Assembly: GCA_024516035.1 (NCBI GenBank)
Contig: JAMCCL010000067.1
Location: forward strand, 50,472 to 114,471
Source: Bactericera cockerelli
Lineage: Eukaryota; Arthropoda; Insecta; Hemiptera; Triozidae
Direction: 5' to 3'
DNA: 64,000 nucleotides
The notes beneath the pieces are model-generated. The model saw only the letters and a program-made list of their open reading frames with translations. It was not told where the DNA came from and made no database searches. Each line of letters opens with the position of its first letter. The stretch's first letter is position 1. The position numbers and the translations under genes were made by a program. Below are positions 20,571-31,559 of the stretch, one piece after another.

Positions 20571-20746
20571 AGGGCGTTTTACCCTCCATTCGCAGGAAAC
20601 TTTCAACCCTACTACCCACATTAATCTCACCCAACCTGGGTTGGTCTGGCATGCCAGCATCATGAAGTCTTCACCTTGCTGGACGTTCCTTAACATCGGT
20701 GATCCTACGAGAACGAATGCATTCAACGCGCCATCGACGCTGGCCA
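20571..20746 (-). repeat. 5S rRNA-derived SINE
   Basis: On the minus strand it begins GGCCAGCGTCGATGGC, continues through 'atcaccgatgttaagg' and 'gtccagcaagg' (the internal control region area of 5S rRNA), and runs into 'ggttgggtgagattaatgtg' and 'tttcctgcgaatggagggta'. The 5S-like part is too altered for a functional 5S gene and is fused to a SINE body, so it is a SINE3-type element. The tail is lost near 20571. Confidence 0.75.
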
Positions 20747-21190
20747 ATTTATTTTTATCAGGCCACAACTTAGAAGAAATAATACTAATTTTTTCGTCTT
20801 TCTTTTCGATTCTCTACCACCCTTATCTACACATTATTTAATTTAAAATATTTTATTTCTGTTAGTCATGTATAATAATTATGAAAGTGTAGAGGGTAGT
20901 GAGTTGGAATGAGAAGGCACTGATTAGATTGATTTAGAAATATATTTGTATACAGTTTTTAGTTTCAGTTTAAGATTAAATGATAATTTTTTTTTTTTTT
21001 TTTTTTTTTCTTTGTGACTTGTTTTTAATTTTTTAATTTTAGACCATAAAGTTTGCATAAAGCAGCACCTATCTATATATGATTTTATCTGCCAGTCCAC
21101 ATTGATATTTTTTATTTATTTTCCCATCTTGTCTATGATAGGTGCCAAAATTTTCAAAAATGGACCTTAAATATGTTGATTGTTTGACAT

Positions 21191-21955
21191 GGTATATTGA
21201 CATCAGGGTTTATGTTTTTGTTGGGGCCTTTATCCTTCTTTTTTTTATGTTTGTGGTGAGGTGACCCTTCTTTTGAGGTATGTGTGTACTTAAAATAACA
21301 TTGTTTACTTAGATATTAGGTATATTGACATCAGGGTTTATGTTTTTGTTGGGGCCTTTATCCTTCTTTTTTTTATGTTTGTGGTGAGGTGACCCTTCTT
21401 TTGAGGTATGTGTGTACTTAAAATAACATTGTTTACTTATATATTAGGTATATTGACATCAGGGTTTATGTTTTTGTTGGGGCCTTTATCCTTCTTTTTT
21501 TTATTTTTGTGGTGAGGTGACCCTTCTTTTGAGGTATGTGTGTACTTGAAATAACATTGTTTACTTGGATATTAGGTATATTGACATCAGGGTTTATGTT
21601 TTTGTTGGGGCCTTTATCCTTCTTTTTTATGTTTGTGGTGAGGTGACCCTTCTTTTGAGGTATGTGTGTACTTAAATTAACATTGTTTACTTATATATTA
21701 GGTATATTGACATCAGGGTTTATGTTTTTGTTGGGGCCTTTATCCTTCTTTTTTTATGTTTGTGGTGAGGTGACCCTTCTTTTGAGGTATGTGTGTACTT
21801 AAAATAACATTGTTTACTTAGATATTAGGTATATTGACATCAGGGTTTATGTTTTTGTTGGGGCCTTTATCCTTCTTTTGAGTATAATAACCTTTTATGT
21901 TTGTAATGAGGTGACCCTTCTTTTGGACTTAGATATATTTGACATTAGGTTTTAT
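21191..21955. repeat. 127-bp tandem array in a LINE 3' UTR
   Basis: Starts of the block 'ggtatattgacatcagggtt' lie at 21191, 21319, 21447, 21575, 21701 and 21828, spacing 126-128 bases. Units differ mainly in the length of a T-run and a few substitutions; the last unit is degenerate. It has no spacers and no coding potential. Confidence 0.92.
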
Positions 21956-22269
21956 GTTTTTGCATTTGACCTTCTTTTGTATATAGGAAAACGTAACCAT
22001 ATAGTTTTTATTATGAGGATGTGCCCCATCTTTTCATGATCGGTGTTGGAGGAATGAGTTGGTTTGTATCCTCCCTCCCCACTCCCAGTTGTTTTGGATA
22101 TTTTTGTGTGATAAGGGGTTTACTCTTTTTAACCATTGACAGTGGTGTTTGGTTACTTTGTTGTCTCAAGATGTGGTTGTTATTTTCAAGGTTTTCATTG
22201 TTCATGAGGTTGACCTTGTTATTTTTAAATTTCCTTTTTTTTTTCCTAGATTATTTGATTATGTTTATC

Positions 22270-23354
22270 TTAATTTCTAAGTGTAAATGGATTTTTATTT
22301 GGTAGGGTTAATAGTTTACTACCTATGTTTCGGTTTTTATATCTTTTTCCTAGGTTTTTGAGGAGTATATTTTCACTGTTTTTTGTGTTTTCTGCAAATT
22401 TTACTATTAACCTGTTTTGAAATTCTTTCAGTGTTTCTATCTGTCCATCTTTGTGTATTTTATCTTCCTTTTCAGTTCTTTCTCTCTCTAAGATTGTTTT
22501 GAGGGCTCCGTTTTGTACCCGTTGTAGGATTTTGTGATGTGTTTTAGCTGCATTTATCCAGGCTGGTGAGGCGTAAGTTATGACTGGTCTTATAAGTGAT
22601 TTGTATAATAAAAGTTTAAGATTTCTTTTTAGTTTTGATTTTGGGTTTATAAGTCTGTATATTTTACCTAGTCCTATTCTTGCTTTATTTCTCATATATT
22701 TTGTGTTTTCTGCCCATGTCAATTTATTGTCTAATATGGTACCCAGGTACTTCACCTTTTTCTTCCACTCAATTGGTGTTTTATTGAATGTTGGTTTACT
22801 TATATTGTGTTGTTTCAAGTTACCCATTGCAAATATTATTCCTTCAGTTTTGTTATCATTAATTTTTATTTTCCATTTCCTATAATAGTCATTCATTTTG
22901 TTTAGATCCTGTTGAATAAGTCTTATTTTTTCTTTTTTAGATTTCCAGTTCTATAGAGTGCCGTGTCATCAGCAAATAAGACTTTTTTAAGGTATTTGGT
23001 CTCAGGAAGGTCTGATATGTATATATTGAATAGTACAGGTCCTAGCACGCTTCCTTGGATTACACCTGCTTTTGCTATTTTTTTGTCTGATAGGTTGTTA
23101 TTGTATGTGACTTGGAATGTTCTGTCAGTCATATAATGGTGTATCAGTTTGATTAGGTGTGTGGGTATTTTTAATTGTTTTAGTTTATAGCTTAATCCTT
23201 CTTTCCATATCTTATCAAATGCTTTTTCTATATCCAGTAGTATCATTAGCGTTTTTTTCTTGTTTGTGAATCCTTGTGTTACATCCTGTACTATTCTACA
23301 TAATTGGTGTGTTGTAGAATGGCCTTTTTTAAACCCACATTGTTCGTCTTGGGT
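22270..23354 (-). pseudogene. Jockey-type reverse transcriptase, partial, one frameshift
   Basis: Two minus-strand frames (23435-22923 and 22896-22270) together cover the RT core and the C-terminal region: CGFKKGHST, the first catalytic Asp in LLDIEKAFDKIW, GVIQGSVLGPVLFNIYI, FADDTALY, KYLGTILD and the thumb motif ITYASPAW. The frames are offset by one base close to 22945. The second frame reads on sensibly upstream of its first ATG, so a single-base loss there explains the break. The finger region and endonuclease are missing. The first 26 or so residues of the upstream frame belong to the foreign sequence beyond 23354. Confidence 0.88.
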
Positions 23355-24014
23355 TAGTTTTACAGGGTGGACCAAAAAAACGTTTACACCCGTTAATGGT
23401 AGATTACTGACGACATTTCCAGGCCGGATCTGCAATCCGTTTTTTCGGATTCGCCTTTATAACTGCACAAAGTGATTTTTTGCAACTTTCCGAAAAAGTC
23501 CGACTTTGGCTTATTCTTCAGGTCAGTACTTATTTCCTGTTTAAGATGAGTTGATTCTGAACAATTCTGCAGAAAGCCAACAAAATTTCGATGTTTCTAA
23601 TTACACTACTTTGTTTTTTACGGTTTGGTTTGTCATACTTTTTTACACCTGAACAGAAAAAAAACACACGAAAAAACTTTTTTACTAAATAAAACACTCG
23701 ACATTTGTCCGAACAAATTTTGGCACAGACACGGGCAAGTTTGATAAAAGTTGGCGGCCGCCCCAAGGATGCTAAAAAATAATTTTACGATTTTTTATCA
23801 CGTGATCTTCTGGGAAAAATTATTAGATGTTTGCCAAAAACTCTTCAAAAATCCTAAGAGTTTTCTAGCTGCAGACTGTGTAAGGGCGTCTTGTACTGTT
23901 TACAAAAATTGTTTACATTGCTTTTTTTGAATACCGCGGTCTCACATGCATCCATCAGCCATTTTAGGAAAATTCAAATCATAACTTTCGTGCTTTTCAG
24001 AATGTCAATGGTGT
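23355..24014. other. Probable DNA-transposon end and unclassified sequence
   Basis: The junction begins TACAGGGTGGACCAAAAAAA, which looks like the terminus of a Tc1/mariner-type element inserted in, or replacing, the 5' part of the LINE. No matching inverted end could be found in the next kilobase, so the element is incomplete. The short minus-strand frame at 23530-23766 shows no known motif. Confidence 0.4.
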
Positions 24015-24090
24015 TAGCTAGATGTGGTAGAGCTAAGAGTGTTAGTCGAATGACCTAGGTTCAATTCTCGGCGGTCAATATTTTTTTAAT
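24015..24090 (+). repeat. tRNA-like SINE head
   Basis: It carries an A-box-like 'tagatgtggtagagctaag' and the B-box GGTTCAATTCT at about 24058-24068, with tRNA-like spacing. The acceptor ends do not pair, and AT-rich DNA follows. A tRNA-derived SINE remnant is favoured over a gene. Confidence 0.5.
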
Positions 24091-24597
24091 TATCAAAAAA
24101 ATCTGATTTAATATTTTATTCATACCTGTATCTGACCTGTTGTAACACCAACAACTTATGGGTTTTTTTTTTGGGTAATACCATCTGTAAATTGAGTTAT
24201 ATCTGATACTATTTGTATCACAATACACATAATTATTATTCATGTAAGCCCCTGAGAGACTGCCTTGATAATGTAAGGATGGTTTTTCTTATGCTTCCCT
24301 ACGAAAGGAAAAAAAACTAGCGATTTTTCCAAACGAAAATAGAGTTTATGAAATAAATCCAGTTAAATATGTAGGTAGGTTCTTCTATCATAAACAATAC
24401 TAATTAAATAACAAATATTTACCGATTGCCAACTCTTAATTGAAGTCTTGAAAAAAAACAAGATAATATTTTGTAAAATTAATAAACTTTTGCAGTCTTT
24501 ATTATGTTTTATACTATTTTGATATAAACAAAAAGGTAGGCATTAAAAAAAAAAAAAAAACATTTGGGTTAGTATGTTCAATGAGAAACGATTATTA

Positions 24598-24676
24598 GCG
24601 CACGATTAGCTCAGTGGTAAGCTAGTCACTTGCCATGCGGAAGATCCCACCCCGGTCCGAACGCCAGAGCCAGCAA
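24598..24676 (+). repeat. tRNA-like sequence
   Basis: 'gattagctcagtggtaagc' is a good D-arm/A-box and 'cggtccgaacgcc' an imperfect B-box. The variable part is 'cttgccatgcggaag'. The 5' and 3' ends do not form an acceptor stem, and the T-arm is imperfect (CCGAACG). Read as a tRNA-derived repeat or tRNA pseudogene. Confidence 0.5.
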
Positions 24677-24773
24677 AAAATTCATGACTACAAAATAAAA
24701 AAGACTGTTGCCATTTCTTATTTAGCCATAATACACACTATGGATTCTCCTCACGCAAATTTTTGAAACCAAT

Positions 24774-24776
<3 letters not shown>

Positions 24777-24838
<62 letters not shown>
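24777..24838 (+). repeat. (CT)n microsatellite
   Basis: About 31 CT dinucleotides without interruption, continuing into a pyrimidine-rich tract that ends CCCTCAG at 24863. Confidence 0.97.
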
Positions 24839-24845
<7 letters not shown>

Positions 24846-24863
24846 CCTTCTCAATTCCCTCAG

Positions 24864-25003
24864 AGGAACTGTTGGAAGTGGCGTCCACCTTCCTGGATGC
24901 AAAGGTTGAACCTATTCATCATGTTCCGTCGAATGTTGCGGAAGATTCCAGGTTTTTCTGTCAGGTCATCGAATGCCAACAGGATTCTTGCTACCTGATT
25001 CTA
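24864..25003 (+). CDS. Possible exon fragment of an unknown gene
   Basis: A long pyrimidine tract (the CT microsatellite plus 'ctcccttctcaattccctc') ends in CAG at 24861-24863, a strong acceptor. The next 140 bases are open in one frame, GC-richer than the surroundings and protein-like in composition, containing the stretches EVASTFLDAKVEP and FFCQVIECQQ. The frame is cut at 25004 by the start of the inverted duplication, after which it reads into repeat DNA. No family is recognised. It could be a genuine exon whose gene was broken here, a retained fragment of one, or a chance open frame. Confidence 0.3.
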
Positions 25004-26337
25004 CACGGCCATGCCTCGGTCCGCAAAGCGGGCGACAGCCCGCTAGTAACGTATATACCTACAAATATAAATACCTACATAGCTATCTACAAGTATAATT
25101 TTATTGTACATAATTAAGTAAAAGGTGCCTATGATATAATTAATAAAATTAAAACATATCCATAACACCACACTAAACATAATAATGCTGACCGTATAAC
25201 CATAAACTGTTGTAAAATATTTATTGAGTCCCATGCAGCTGAAGCGCCCTCCAGGGTAGGTCAGCACTCAGGTCTGGTCGATACTTGAAATAACAAAGCA
25301 CAAGGACAGTTGATGGGGAGAGCGATGAGGGTAGAAATAGTGCTAATCTCAACATTAATTAGAATTTCCTATGACACTTGACAGAGAGAGAGAGAGAGCA
25401 TGAAATTCGAGAGAATGGACCCTGGTATCGTTCAATTAATTTATTTCTTAAAGGTAAGGAAGGAGTGAGGGAGGAAGACAAGAAGGTCAAGAGGTTCTCA
25501 ACTACATCAGAGGTGTCGGGTAGTGGAGAAATTCTCAGGTTTTGGCCACTTCTCTGTTTCATTAGCATAAATTCCTTTTCATAAGGACGTGGCTACAACA
25601 GGATCCTGAGCGCCTTATACTCGTACAATTTCGACTGTCCAAGGAACGTAGGTCTTTCCATTATATCGACGGAAATCACGTTTTGTAGGCATAATACACT
25701 TGAGAGCAAGAAAAGCGAATCAAACTTTTTCCTCCACCAAATCTGCGATATCTTCGAAATTACTATTTCTATCGAGTCATATGATATCTCAAAATGTTGT
25801 AAATTTTGTTTTCTACAATTTCATAATTTGATTGTTAAAAAAAACCTACGAGAAGCCGTCAAAATTAAATTTTACTACAGGATGTCAAAAAAGAAGAAAA
25901 ACATGATTTTTTTATTTTTAACAAACGACGTTATAACCTGAGAAATCAACAAGATTCATTCATAACAATGGTGAATCAGTATTTTGTGTTGCCTCCCCGA
26001 GCTTTGATCACAGCATTCATTCAATTTGGTATTGAGTGGATCAAAAAAACCACAATTTCTTGGGGCAACCTCTCCCTTCTTCGGTGAGGGCGATCTTGAG
26101 CTCTGCTACAGTCTGGGGAGCCGGTATTCTGCCTCAAACACTTCGTTTGAGTGGGTCCCACAGATTTTCAATCGGATTGAGATCGGCACTAAGAGAGGGC
26201 TAGTCCAAAGTGTCAATATTCTCCTCACCCAAGAACTCCCAAACACAGTTTGCCACATGTGGGCGGGCATTGTCGTGCATGAGGAGGAACTGGTCGCCCA
26301 TAATTTGATCGAGAAGAACCACATGGGTCTGCAGGAT
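25004..26337 (-). repeat. Left arm of a 1.33-kb near-perfect inverted duplication
   Basis: Every position x pairs with 53031 minus x in the right arm (26694-28027) with no net indel. Only isolated mismatches were noticed (for example near 25790 and 25856), so identity is about 99% or higher by eye. Contents from outside in: a truncated 'ACTAGCGGGCTG' repeat head (complement at 25004-25050), about 830 bp of unremarkable flank with a small GA repeat, then the 3' end of a Tc1-like element (from about 25880) and transposase coding sequence. The outer edge abuts the putative exon fragment. Confidence 0.95.
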
Positions 26338-26693
26338 GTTGTCAATGTATCGCTGACTGTTCAGGCCACCTCCCGCACCGCATGTGATGAAAACCCATTC
26401 AGTCTTTCTTTCAGTTGAAATCCCACCCCACACCATACAGGAACCACCGCCGAAACTGACAGTTTCTGTGATGCAATACTCAGCATACCTTTCTCCCGTT
26501 CTTCGATAGACTCTTTTCCTTCTGTCATTACCAGACAAACACACCCGGCATTCATCAGTAAAGAGAACAGAGCGCCATTGCTCGGGTGTCCAATCCACGT
26601 GTTCTATGGCGAATCTGAGTCTCCTTTCCCTGTGCTCTCTGGAGAGTTTGGGTCCAGTTGAAGTTCTCTTTGGTTGAATTCTGGCTTCTTGAA
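25975..26693 (-). pseudogene. Tc1-like transposase, 3' half, with stops
   Basis: Minus-strand frame from about 26690. It has the pattern FAIEH..WTPEQWRSVLFTDE (first catalytic Asp with the typical TDE), then MVWGGIS, LLMHDNARPHVA (second catalytic Asp), WEFLGEEN, a premature TAG just after 'DTLD', then in frame ADLNPIENLWDPLK (third catalytic Glu in NPIENLW). These are the DD34E signatures of Tc1 transposases. The N-terminal helix-turn-helix region is absent because the duplication spacer ends at 26693. The element's 3' end is probably near 25880, where 'ctacaggatgtcaaaa' occurs. Confidence 0.88.
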
Positions 26694-27060
26694 GTCCTGC
26701 AGACCCATGTGGTTCTTCTCGATCAAATTATGGGCGACCAGTTCCTCCTCATGCACGACAATGCCCGCCCACATGTGGCAAACTGTGTTTGGGAGTTCTT
26801 GGGTGAGGAGAATATTGACACTTTGGACTAGCCCTCTCTTAGTGCCGATCTCAATCCGATTGAAAATCTGTGGGACCCACTCAAACGAAGTGTTTGAGGC
26901 AGAATACCGGCTCCCCAGACTGTAGCAGAGCTCAAGATCGCCCTCACCGAAGAAGGGAGAGGTTGCCCCAAGAAATTGTGGTTTTTTTGATCCACTCAAT
27001 ACCAAATTGAATGAATGCTGTGATCAAAGCTCGGGGAGGCAACACAAAATACTGATTCAC
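26694..27060 (+). pseudogene. Second copy of the Tc1-like transposase C-terminal part
   Basis: The inverted copy of the segment above: it begins near the MGDQFLLMHDNARPH region and includes the same TAG and the NPIENLW motif. The upstream half of the catalytic core is not present on this arm. The stop is shared by both copies, so it predates the duplication. Confidence 0.88.
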
Positions 27061-28027
27061 CATTGTTATGAATGAATCTTGTTGATTTCTCAGGTTATAA
27101 CGTCGTTTGTTAAAAATAAAAAAATCATGTTTTTCTTCTTTTTTGACATCCTGTAGTAAAATTTAATTTTGACGGCTTATCGTAGGTTTTTTTTAACAAT
27201 CAAATTATGAAATTGTAGAAAACAAAATTTACAACATTTTGAGATATCATACGACTCGATAGAAATAGTAATTTCGAAGATATCGCAGATTTGGTGGAGG
27301 AAAAAGTTTGATTCGCTTTTCTTGCTCTCAAGTGTATTATGCCTACAAAACGTGATTTCCGTCGATATAATGGAAAGACCTACGTTCCTTGGACAGTCGA
27401 AATTGTACGAGTATAAGGCGCTCAGGATCCTGTTGTAGCCACGTCCTTATGAAAAGGAATTTATGCTAATGAAACAGAGAAGTGGCCAAAACCTGAGAAT
27501 TTCTCCACTACCCGACACCTCTGATGTAGTTGAGAACCTCTTGACCTTCTTGTCTTCCTCCCTCACTCCTTCCTTACCTTTAAGAAATAAATTAATTGAA
27601 CGATACCAGGGTCCATTCTCTCGAATTTCATGCTCTCTCTCTCTCTCTGTCAAGTGTCATAGGAAATTCTAATTAATGTTGAGATTAGCACTATTTCTAC
27701 CCTCATCGCTCTCCCCATCAACTGTCCTTGTGCTTTGTTATTTCAAGTATCGACCAGACCTGAGTGCTGACCTACCCTGGAGGGCGCTTCAGCTGCATGG
27801 GACTCAATAAATATTTTACAACAGTTTATGGTTATACGGTCAGCATTATTATGTTTAGTGTGGTGTTATGGATATGTTTTAATTTTATTAATTATATCAT
27901 AGGCACCTTTTACTTAATTATGTACAATAAAATTATACTTGTAGATAGCTATGTAGGTATTTATATTTGTAGGTATATACGTTACTAGCGGGCTGTCGCC
28001 CGCTTTGCGGACCGAGGCATGGCCGTG
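26694..28027 (+). repeat. Right arm of the inverted duplication
   Basis: Reverse complement of the left arm. At its outer edge the 'ACTAGCGGGCTG' element continues uninterrupted to about 28227, whereas the left copy stops at 25004, so the right arm looks like the parental locus for that edge. At the inner edge the Tc1 coding sequence stops at 26694 in this arm but extends further in the left one. Confidence 0.95.
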
Positions 28028-28227
28028 AAAGCAAAAAATCCTTTTTCGCCAATGGCAGGTGTTGTAGTGGGAATTTCGAAAAATCCCGTCTTATTGCACA
28101 TCTAGACTATAACACAAAGCTACCTACCAAATTTCAGCTCGCTAGGTATTACGGTTTGGGCTGTAGAGCGATGATCAGTCAGTCAGTCAGTGACTTTGAC
28201 ATTTATATAATATTAAGATTAAACCTA
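27984..28227 (+). repeat. 'ACTAGC' short retroposon-like element
   Basis: It begins ACTAGCGGGCTGTCGCCCGC, includes CCGAGGCATGGCCGTG, a 'caaatttcagctcgctaggt' block and a (TCAG)n-like stretch, and ends 'atataatattaagatta'. This architecture (ACTAGC.. GC-rich start, 'AAATTTCA' block, A/T-rich 3' end) is common among short LINE-derived retroposons in insects. Heads of relatives are at 16604, 34948, 46907 and the left duplication arm. Confidence 0.6.
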
Positions 28228-28350
28228 ATAAACTCCTAGAAAAAAGGGAAAATTTAGTCCTTCATTGGCAATATAAATAAAGTAGGTTGGTATTTGCTAT
28301 TGTTATAGAAAAATAACTGTGAATTTGTTCCTCTTGTTTTTTTAGGAATT

Positions 28351-28383
28351 TTTACTTTCCTTTTTCTATAATAAGGAAAGTAT
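28351..28383 (+). repeat. Hairpin head of the hairpin-headed family
   Basis: TTTACTTTCC, T-rich loop and 'ataataaggaaagta' form the characteristic dyad. It is followed by 'tttttcacggttctggac', matching the family's next block, after which similarity fades near 28440. Confidence 0.6.
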
Positions 28384-29465
28384 AGTTTTTGTCAAAAAAT
28401 TGAACTACACAATTTTTCACGGTTCTGGACTGCTCACAATTTCACTAACAAAAACCCAGCACACGGGCTTTTTTTAATTAAATCATACATTTTTGTTGGT
28501 ACCTAGGAACGTCTATCGTGTAAATCAACAAAAAATAAACGGCGCGAAAGGCTGAATGTTCCCTCGCCCTCAGAGTTAAGATTAGAGCTAAGTAAATAAT
28601 CACTTTTAATAAAAAACACATTTCGTGTCTCCATCCTCTTCTGTTTCTCAAGCAGATAGATGCTTATGCAGAAAAAATAAACAACTAAAGCAATTAAAGG
28701 GTTTAAGAAGGGACGCGCCTGGAGGGAGGGAGGGAAGCTTTGGAAGTGATATTGGGAGGGACAGCTCAGCTCTTGATTACTTCACCCCCCCCTTCCTCCC
28801 TCCTCCAGTCTGTCAGCTTTCTGTTGACAGTGAAAACTTGCAGGTACTTCGGTGCTAAACTTTAGATTTTCCTTTTGTAAGCTTTTTAGCAGTTATTTAA
28901 TGTCACTCGGATCCAGCTTAATAATTATGAAGACAGTGGTTTCGCCCAAGGTTCAAGAGGTATTTGTCCCCGCTAGTCAGCACCGCGTTGGAGCGGGGTG
29001 GGGTGGTACAATCAGCAGAAAAAATGTCAGGGCCCTATATCGCAATCATCCTATTCTCATTATGCTCGTCAAGTAGCACTCGCCTACAGGCCCATATTAA
29101 CACGCAACAGAGTTTATATGTATACAAGCAACAAGCCAGTTTACAATTTAGAAATCCAGGCAAATGAACTTAAGTAAACTTCTAATTTTAAGTGCATCTA
29201 AATTTCACTTTATTGTGTTTGAATTCCTATCATGAAAAAACACTTGTAACGTGTAGAATGATTGTGATATTGGGCTTTGGAGACTTTGCGCCCATCAAGA
29301 CCTTGCCAATCCATACTCGACGTAATTTAACTTCAGATGGGTATTCTTCGGAAACCGGTGTATTGTGTATTGATCATGCGATTCAACATCAGAGGTCTTT
29401 CTTTCAAGATGTTAACTCAATACACTGTTAACCTCTGAGTAAAGGTGTATTTTTTACTCGGAGGT
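28384..29465. other. Noncoding with a GC-rich patch
   Basis: A G/C-rich patch with homopurine and homopyrimidine runs lies at about 28705-28815 (GGAGGGAGGGAGGG and CCCCCCCTTCCTCCCTCC). No protein or RNA gene is recognised. Confidence 0.4.
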
Positions 29466-29856
29466 CAGGGTGTTTCAGAAAAGTGTGTCTTTATTTTAAC
29501 CACTTGTTATATGGGCCACTTTGGGGGCGGTCAAGTCTGTAACAAAAAGGGCGAAAGTACTTCATCAGGGAGATACACGCCTCTAAAGGTTCTTTCAAAA
29601 AAATTAAGATTTTGAATTACGCCTTACCTGTTAGAGTTATTGAAACGCGGAAAAAAAAAATCGACTCCAAATACAAGATGACGCCGTTATTTTGATGTGG
29701 AAATCGAGGTCATTGCACTCTTAGGGGCGGCCACAGGAGGGTTAACTGGTATCAATTATGAAGCACTTTCACCATTTTTGTTATAGACTTGACCCCCCAA
29801 AAATGATCCTTAGAACAAATGGTTAAAATAAAGGCACATTATTCTGAAACACACTG
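29466..29856. mobile_element. Palindromic MITE, 391 bp
   Basis: Terminal inverted repeats of about 37 bases: CAGGGTGTTTCAGAAAAGTG on the left and CAGTGTGTTTCAGAATAATG as the complement of the right end, both continuing to 'tttattttaacca'. Inner blocks are also complementary ('ggtcaagtctgtaacaaaaa' against 'ttttgttatagacttgacc'), so the whole element can fold. The CAG terminus and TA at the right flank suggest a Tc1/mariner relative; the left flank no longer shows TA. Confidence 0.8.
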
Positions 29857-31559
29857 TATTGATGTACGTAAGGAGTAGCAACTTTTGAAGTCAAAACCTT
29901 ACTCAGGGTAGTTCTGTTGAGGATACGGAGAGTTAGTGGGGAAGAGGATAGGTATTTATATAGAAACTGAAGATCCAAGAAATTCTCTATTTCTACATAA
30001 TATTTCAATGTAACACACGTTCACCTTGTATGCAACTCCACTATGGAAGTCTGTACATACATGCATAGTCATAGTGTGAAAGAAATCTATGTATGTCTCT
30101 GATGAATTTAATCAACACGTCTCATATTGATAAATTTCATTTGCAGAAAGGAGCCCAAATAGTAAAAATAATAATATAGAAACTGCTACACCATTGCAAT
30201 GTCTATTACGTAAAGCCATAGAAGAGGGAAAATATAAAATGAAGTTCCACACAACTACATGTTGAAAATAGTGCTATAAATTCACAACAAGAAATCCACG
30301 GAGGGAGATGGAAGAAAAGTGAAAAAGATTGCAAACAAAATAATAAATAACAGAATGGAAACTGAATTGAAAACTAAAGATGTGAGGAGGAAAGAGCTAA
30401 GTGGAGGTATTTTTCCCGCCCCGCGTCTCTTTACGATATAAATACTAAATGGATGCTACTGCTCCAGAGATAACAAAAGCTCTGGTATTCCAAAACTATC
30501 ATCAATATCTCATATGAAGTACATAGCAGGTATGTGTCATAGCAATTATGTATACATATCATTTGTTTCCCTGTAGTATATTTTGTGTCACTTTTTCGTA
30601 AAAATTAAATGAATATTATGAAAATTACACCAACACAGACAATAAGAGTAGGTATAGCCAAAACTACGTACTTCAAATATAATATTTTGAACACAAATTC
30701 CTTTCTCTATAAATATGAAGGCACAAATTAATTTAGAACAAAACTGATATAGAAAAACTTCAAGAGTCATGTTCTGACATGTTGTACAGCAAGGACTGAC
30801 ACTGACACAGTTCATTACGAATATCTTTTGGCTTTCATTTCATGGGTTGCTGCCATATTAGTAAACCCGGGCCTCCCTTTCACGTTACAGGCTCGTCACA
30901 AAATCCTTCAGTTATCTAACCAAAGCCGCCGGGTTCCGCCAGAAGTTAACTCAAAGGAAAATATTTTTTTAGTATAGTACCTAACTGTAGAAAAGGTGGA
31001 AATAGCATAGTATTTTTATTTATTTTTTGTAACCAGACCACTAAAACACATGCCTAACAAGTACAAAATTCCTCATTTTTATTTCAAGATAAAATATTAT
31101 GTACGACTGGAACAATATGTACAAAAATAAAGAAACTTTACGGCCCCGAGTTTTTCCAACTGAGCTTACTTGTGAGCTCTCTTATTTTTTAAGCAAACAA
31201 AGGGTACAGTTATACATAATATGTATGTATAAATATAATGTTTATGCTTTCTTATCTTATTTAGACAATCGTACGAGATCCCATGTGTGCACGGTAACTT
31301 TTATACATTTTATTTTTTATACAGTTGGGGCAAAAGAAATTATTGGCTCTAACTTCCAAGGCGCCGAGATAAAATGCTTTCTGGAAAAACAGAATTTTTC
31401 AGTTTACAGAATATTATAGAATTAAATTTGAAAGAACCTACGACTCAATGTATTTCCACGTAGCTATAATATTCACGGTGTGATCAGGTTTATTTCCAAA
31501 GAGAAAAAGGATAATTATATTTAAAATATTCAAAAAGCATTAACATTTGTGTCCTAGTC
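29857..31559. other. No gene seen
   Basis: AT-rich DNA. The 106-codon open frame at 31099 has no recognisable motif and is AT-biased like its flanks. Confidence 0.45.

Larger units (their letters stand above)
20989..23354 (-). mobile_element. Jockey-like LINE, 5'-truncated, with tandem-repeat 3' UTR
   Basis: Minus-strand order: reverse transcriptase coding sequence (23354-22270), a short AT-rich stretch, six copies of a 126-128-bp unit (about 21955-21191), then DNA ending in a poly(A) (T-run 20989-21010). The 5' side is cut at about 23354, where unrelated sequence beginning TACAGGGTGGACC starts. The poly(A) end fits a jockey-type element. I infer that the tandem units belong to its 3' UTR because they lie between the coding end and the tail. 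Confidence 0.75.

Noticed and set aside
21191..21955. CRISPR-like array
   Set aside because: Units are contiguous with no unique spacers, and the DNA is eukaryotic.
23530..23766. 78-codon minus-strand frame as a transposase part
   Set aside because: No catalytic motif, and no matching inverted end was found for the TACAGGGTGG terminus.
24598..24676. Functional tRNA gene
   Set aside because: Imperfect B-box (CCGAACG) and no acceptor stem.
25043..27988. Identical small proteins on opposite strands
   Set aside because: They mirror each other because of the inverted duplication and show no domains.
31099..31419. 106-codon plus-strand open frame
   Set aside because: AT-driven composition and no recognisable motif or signal.
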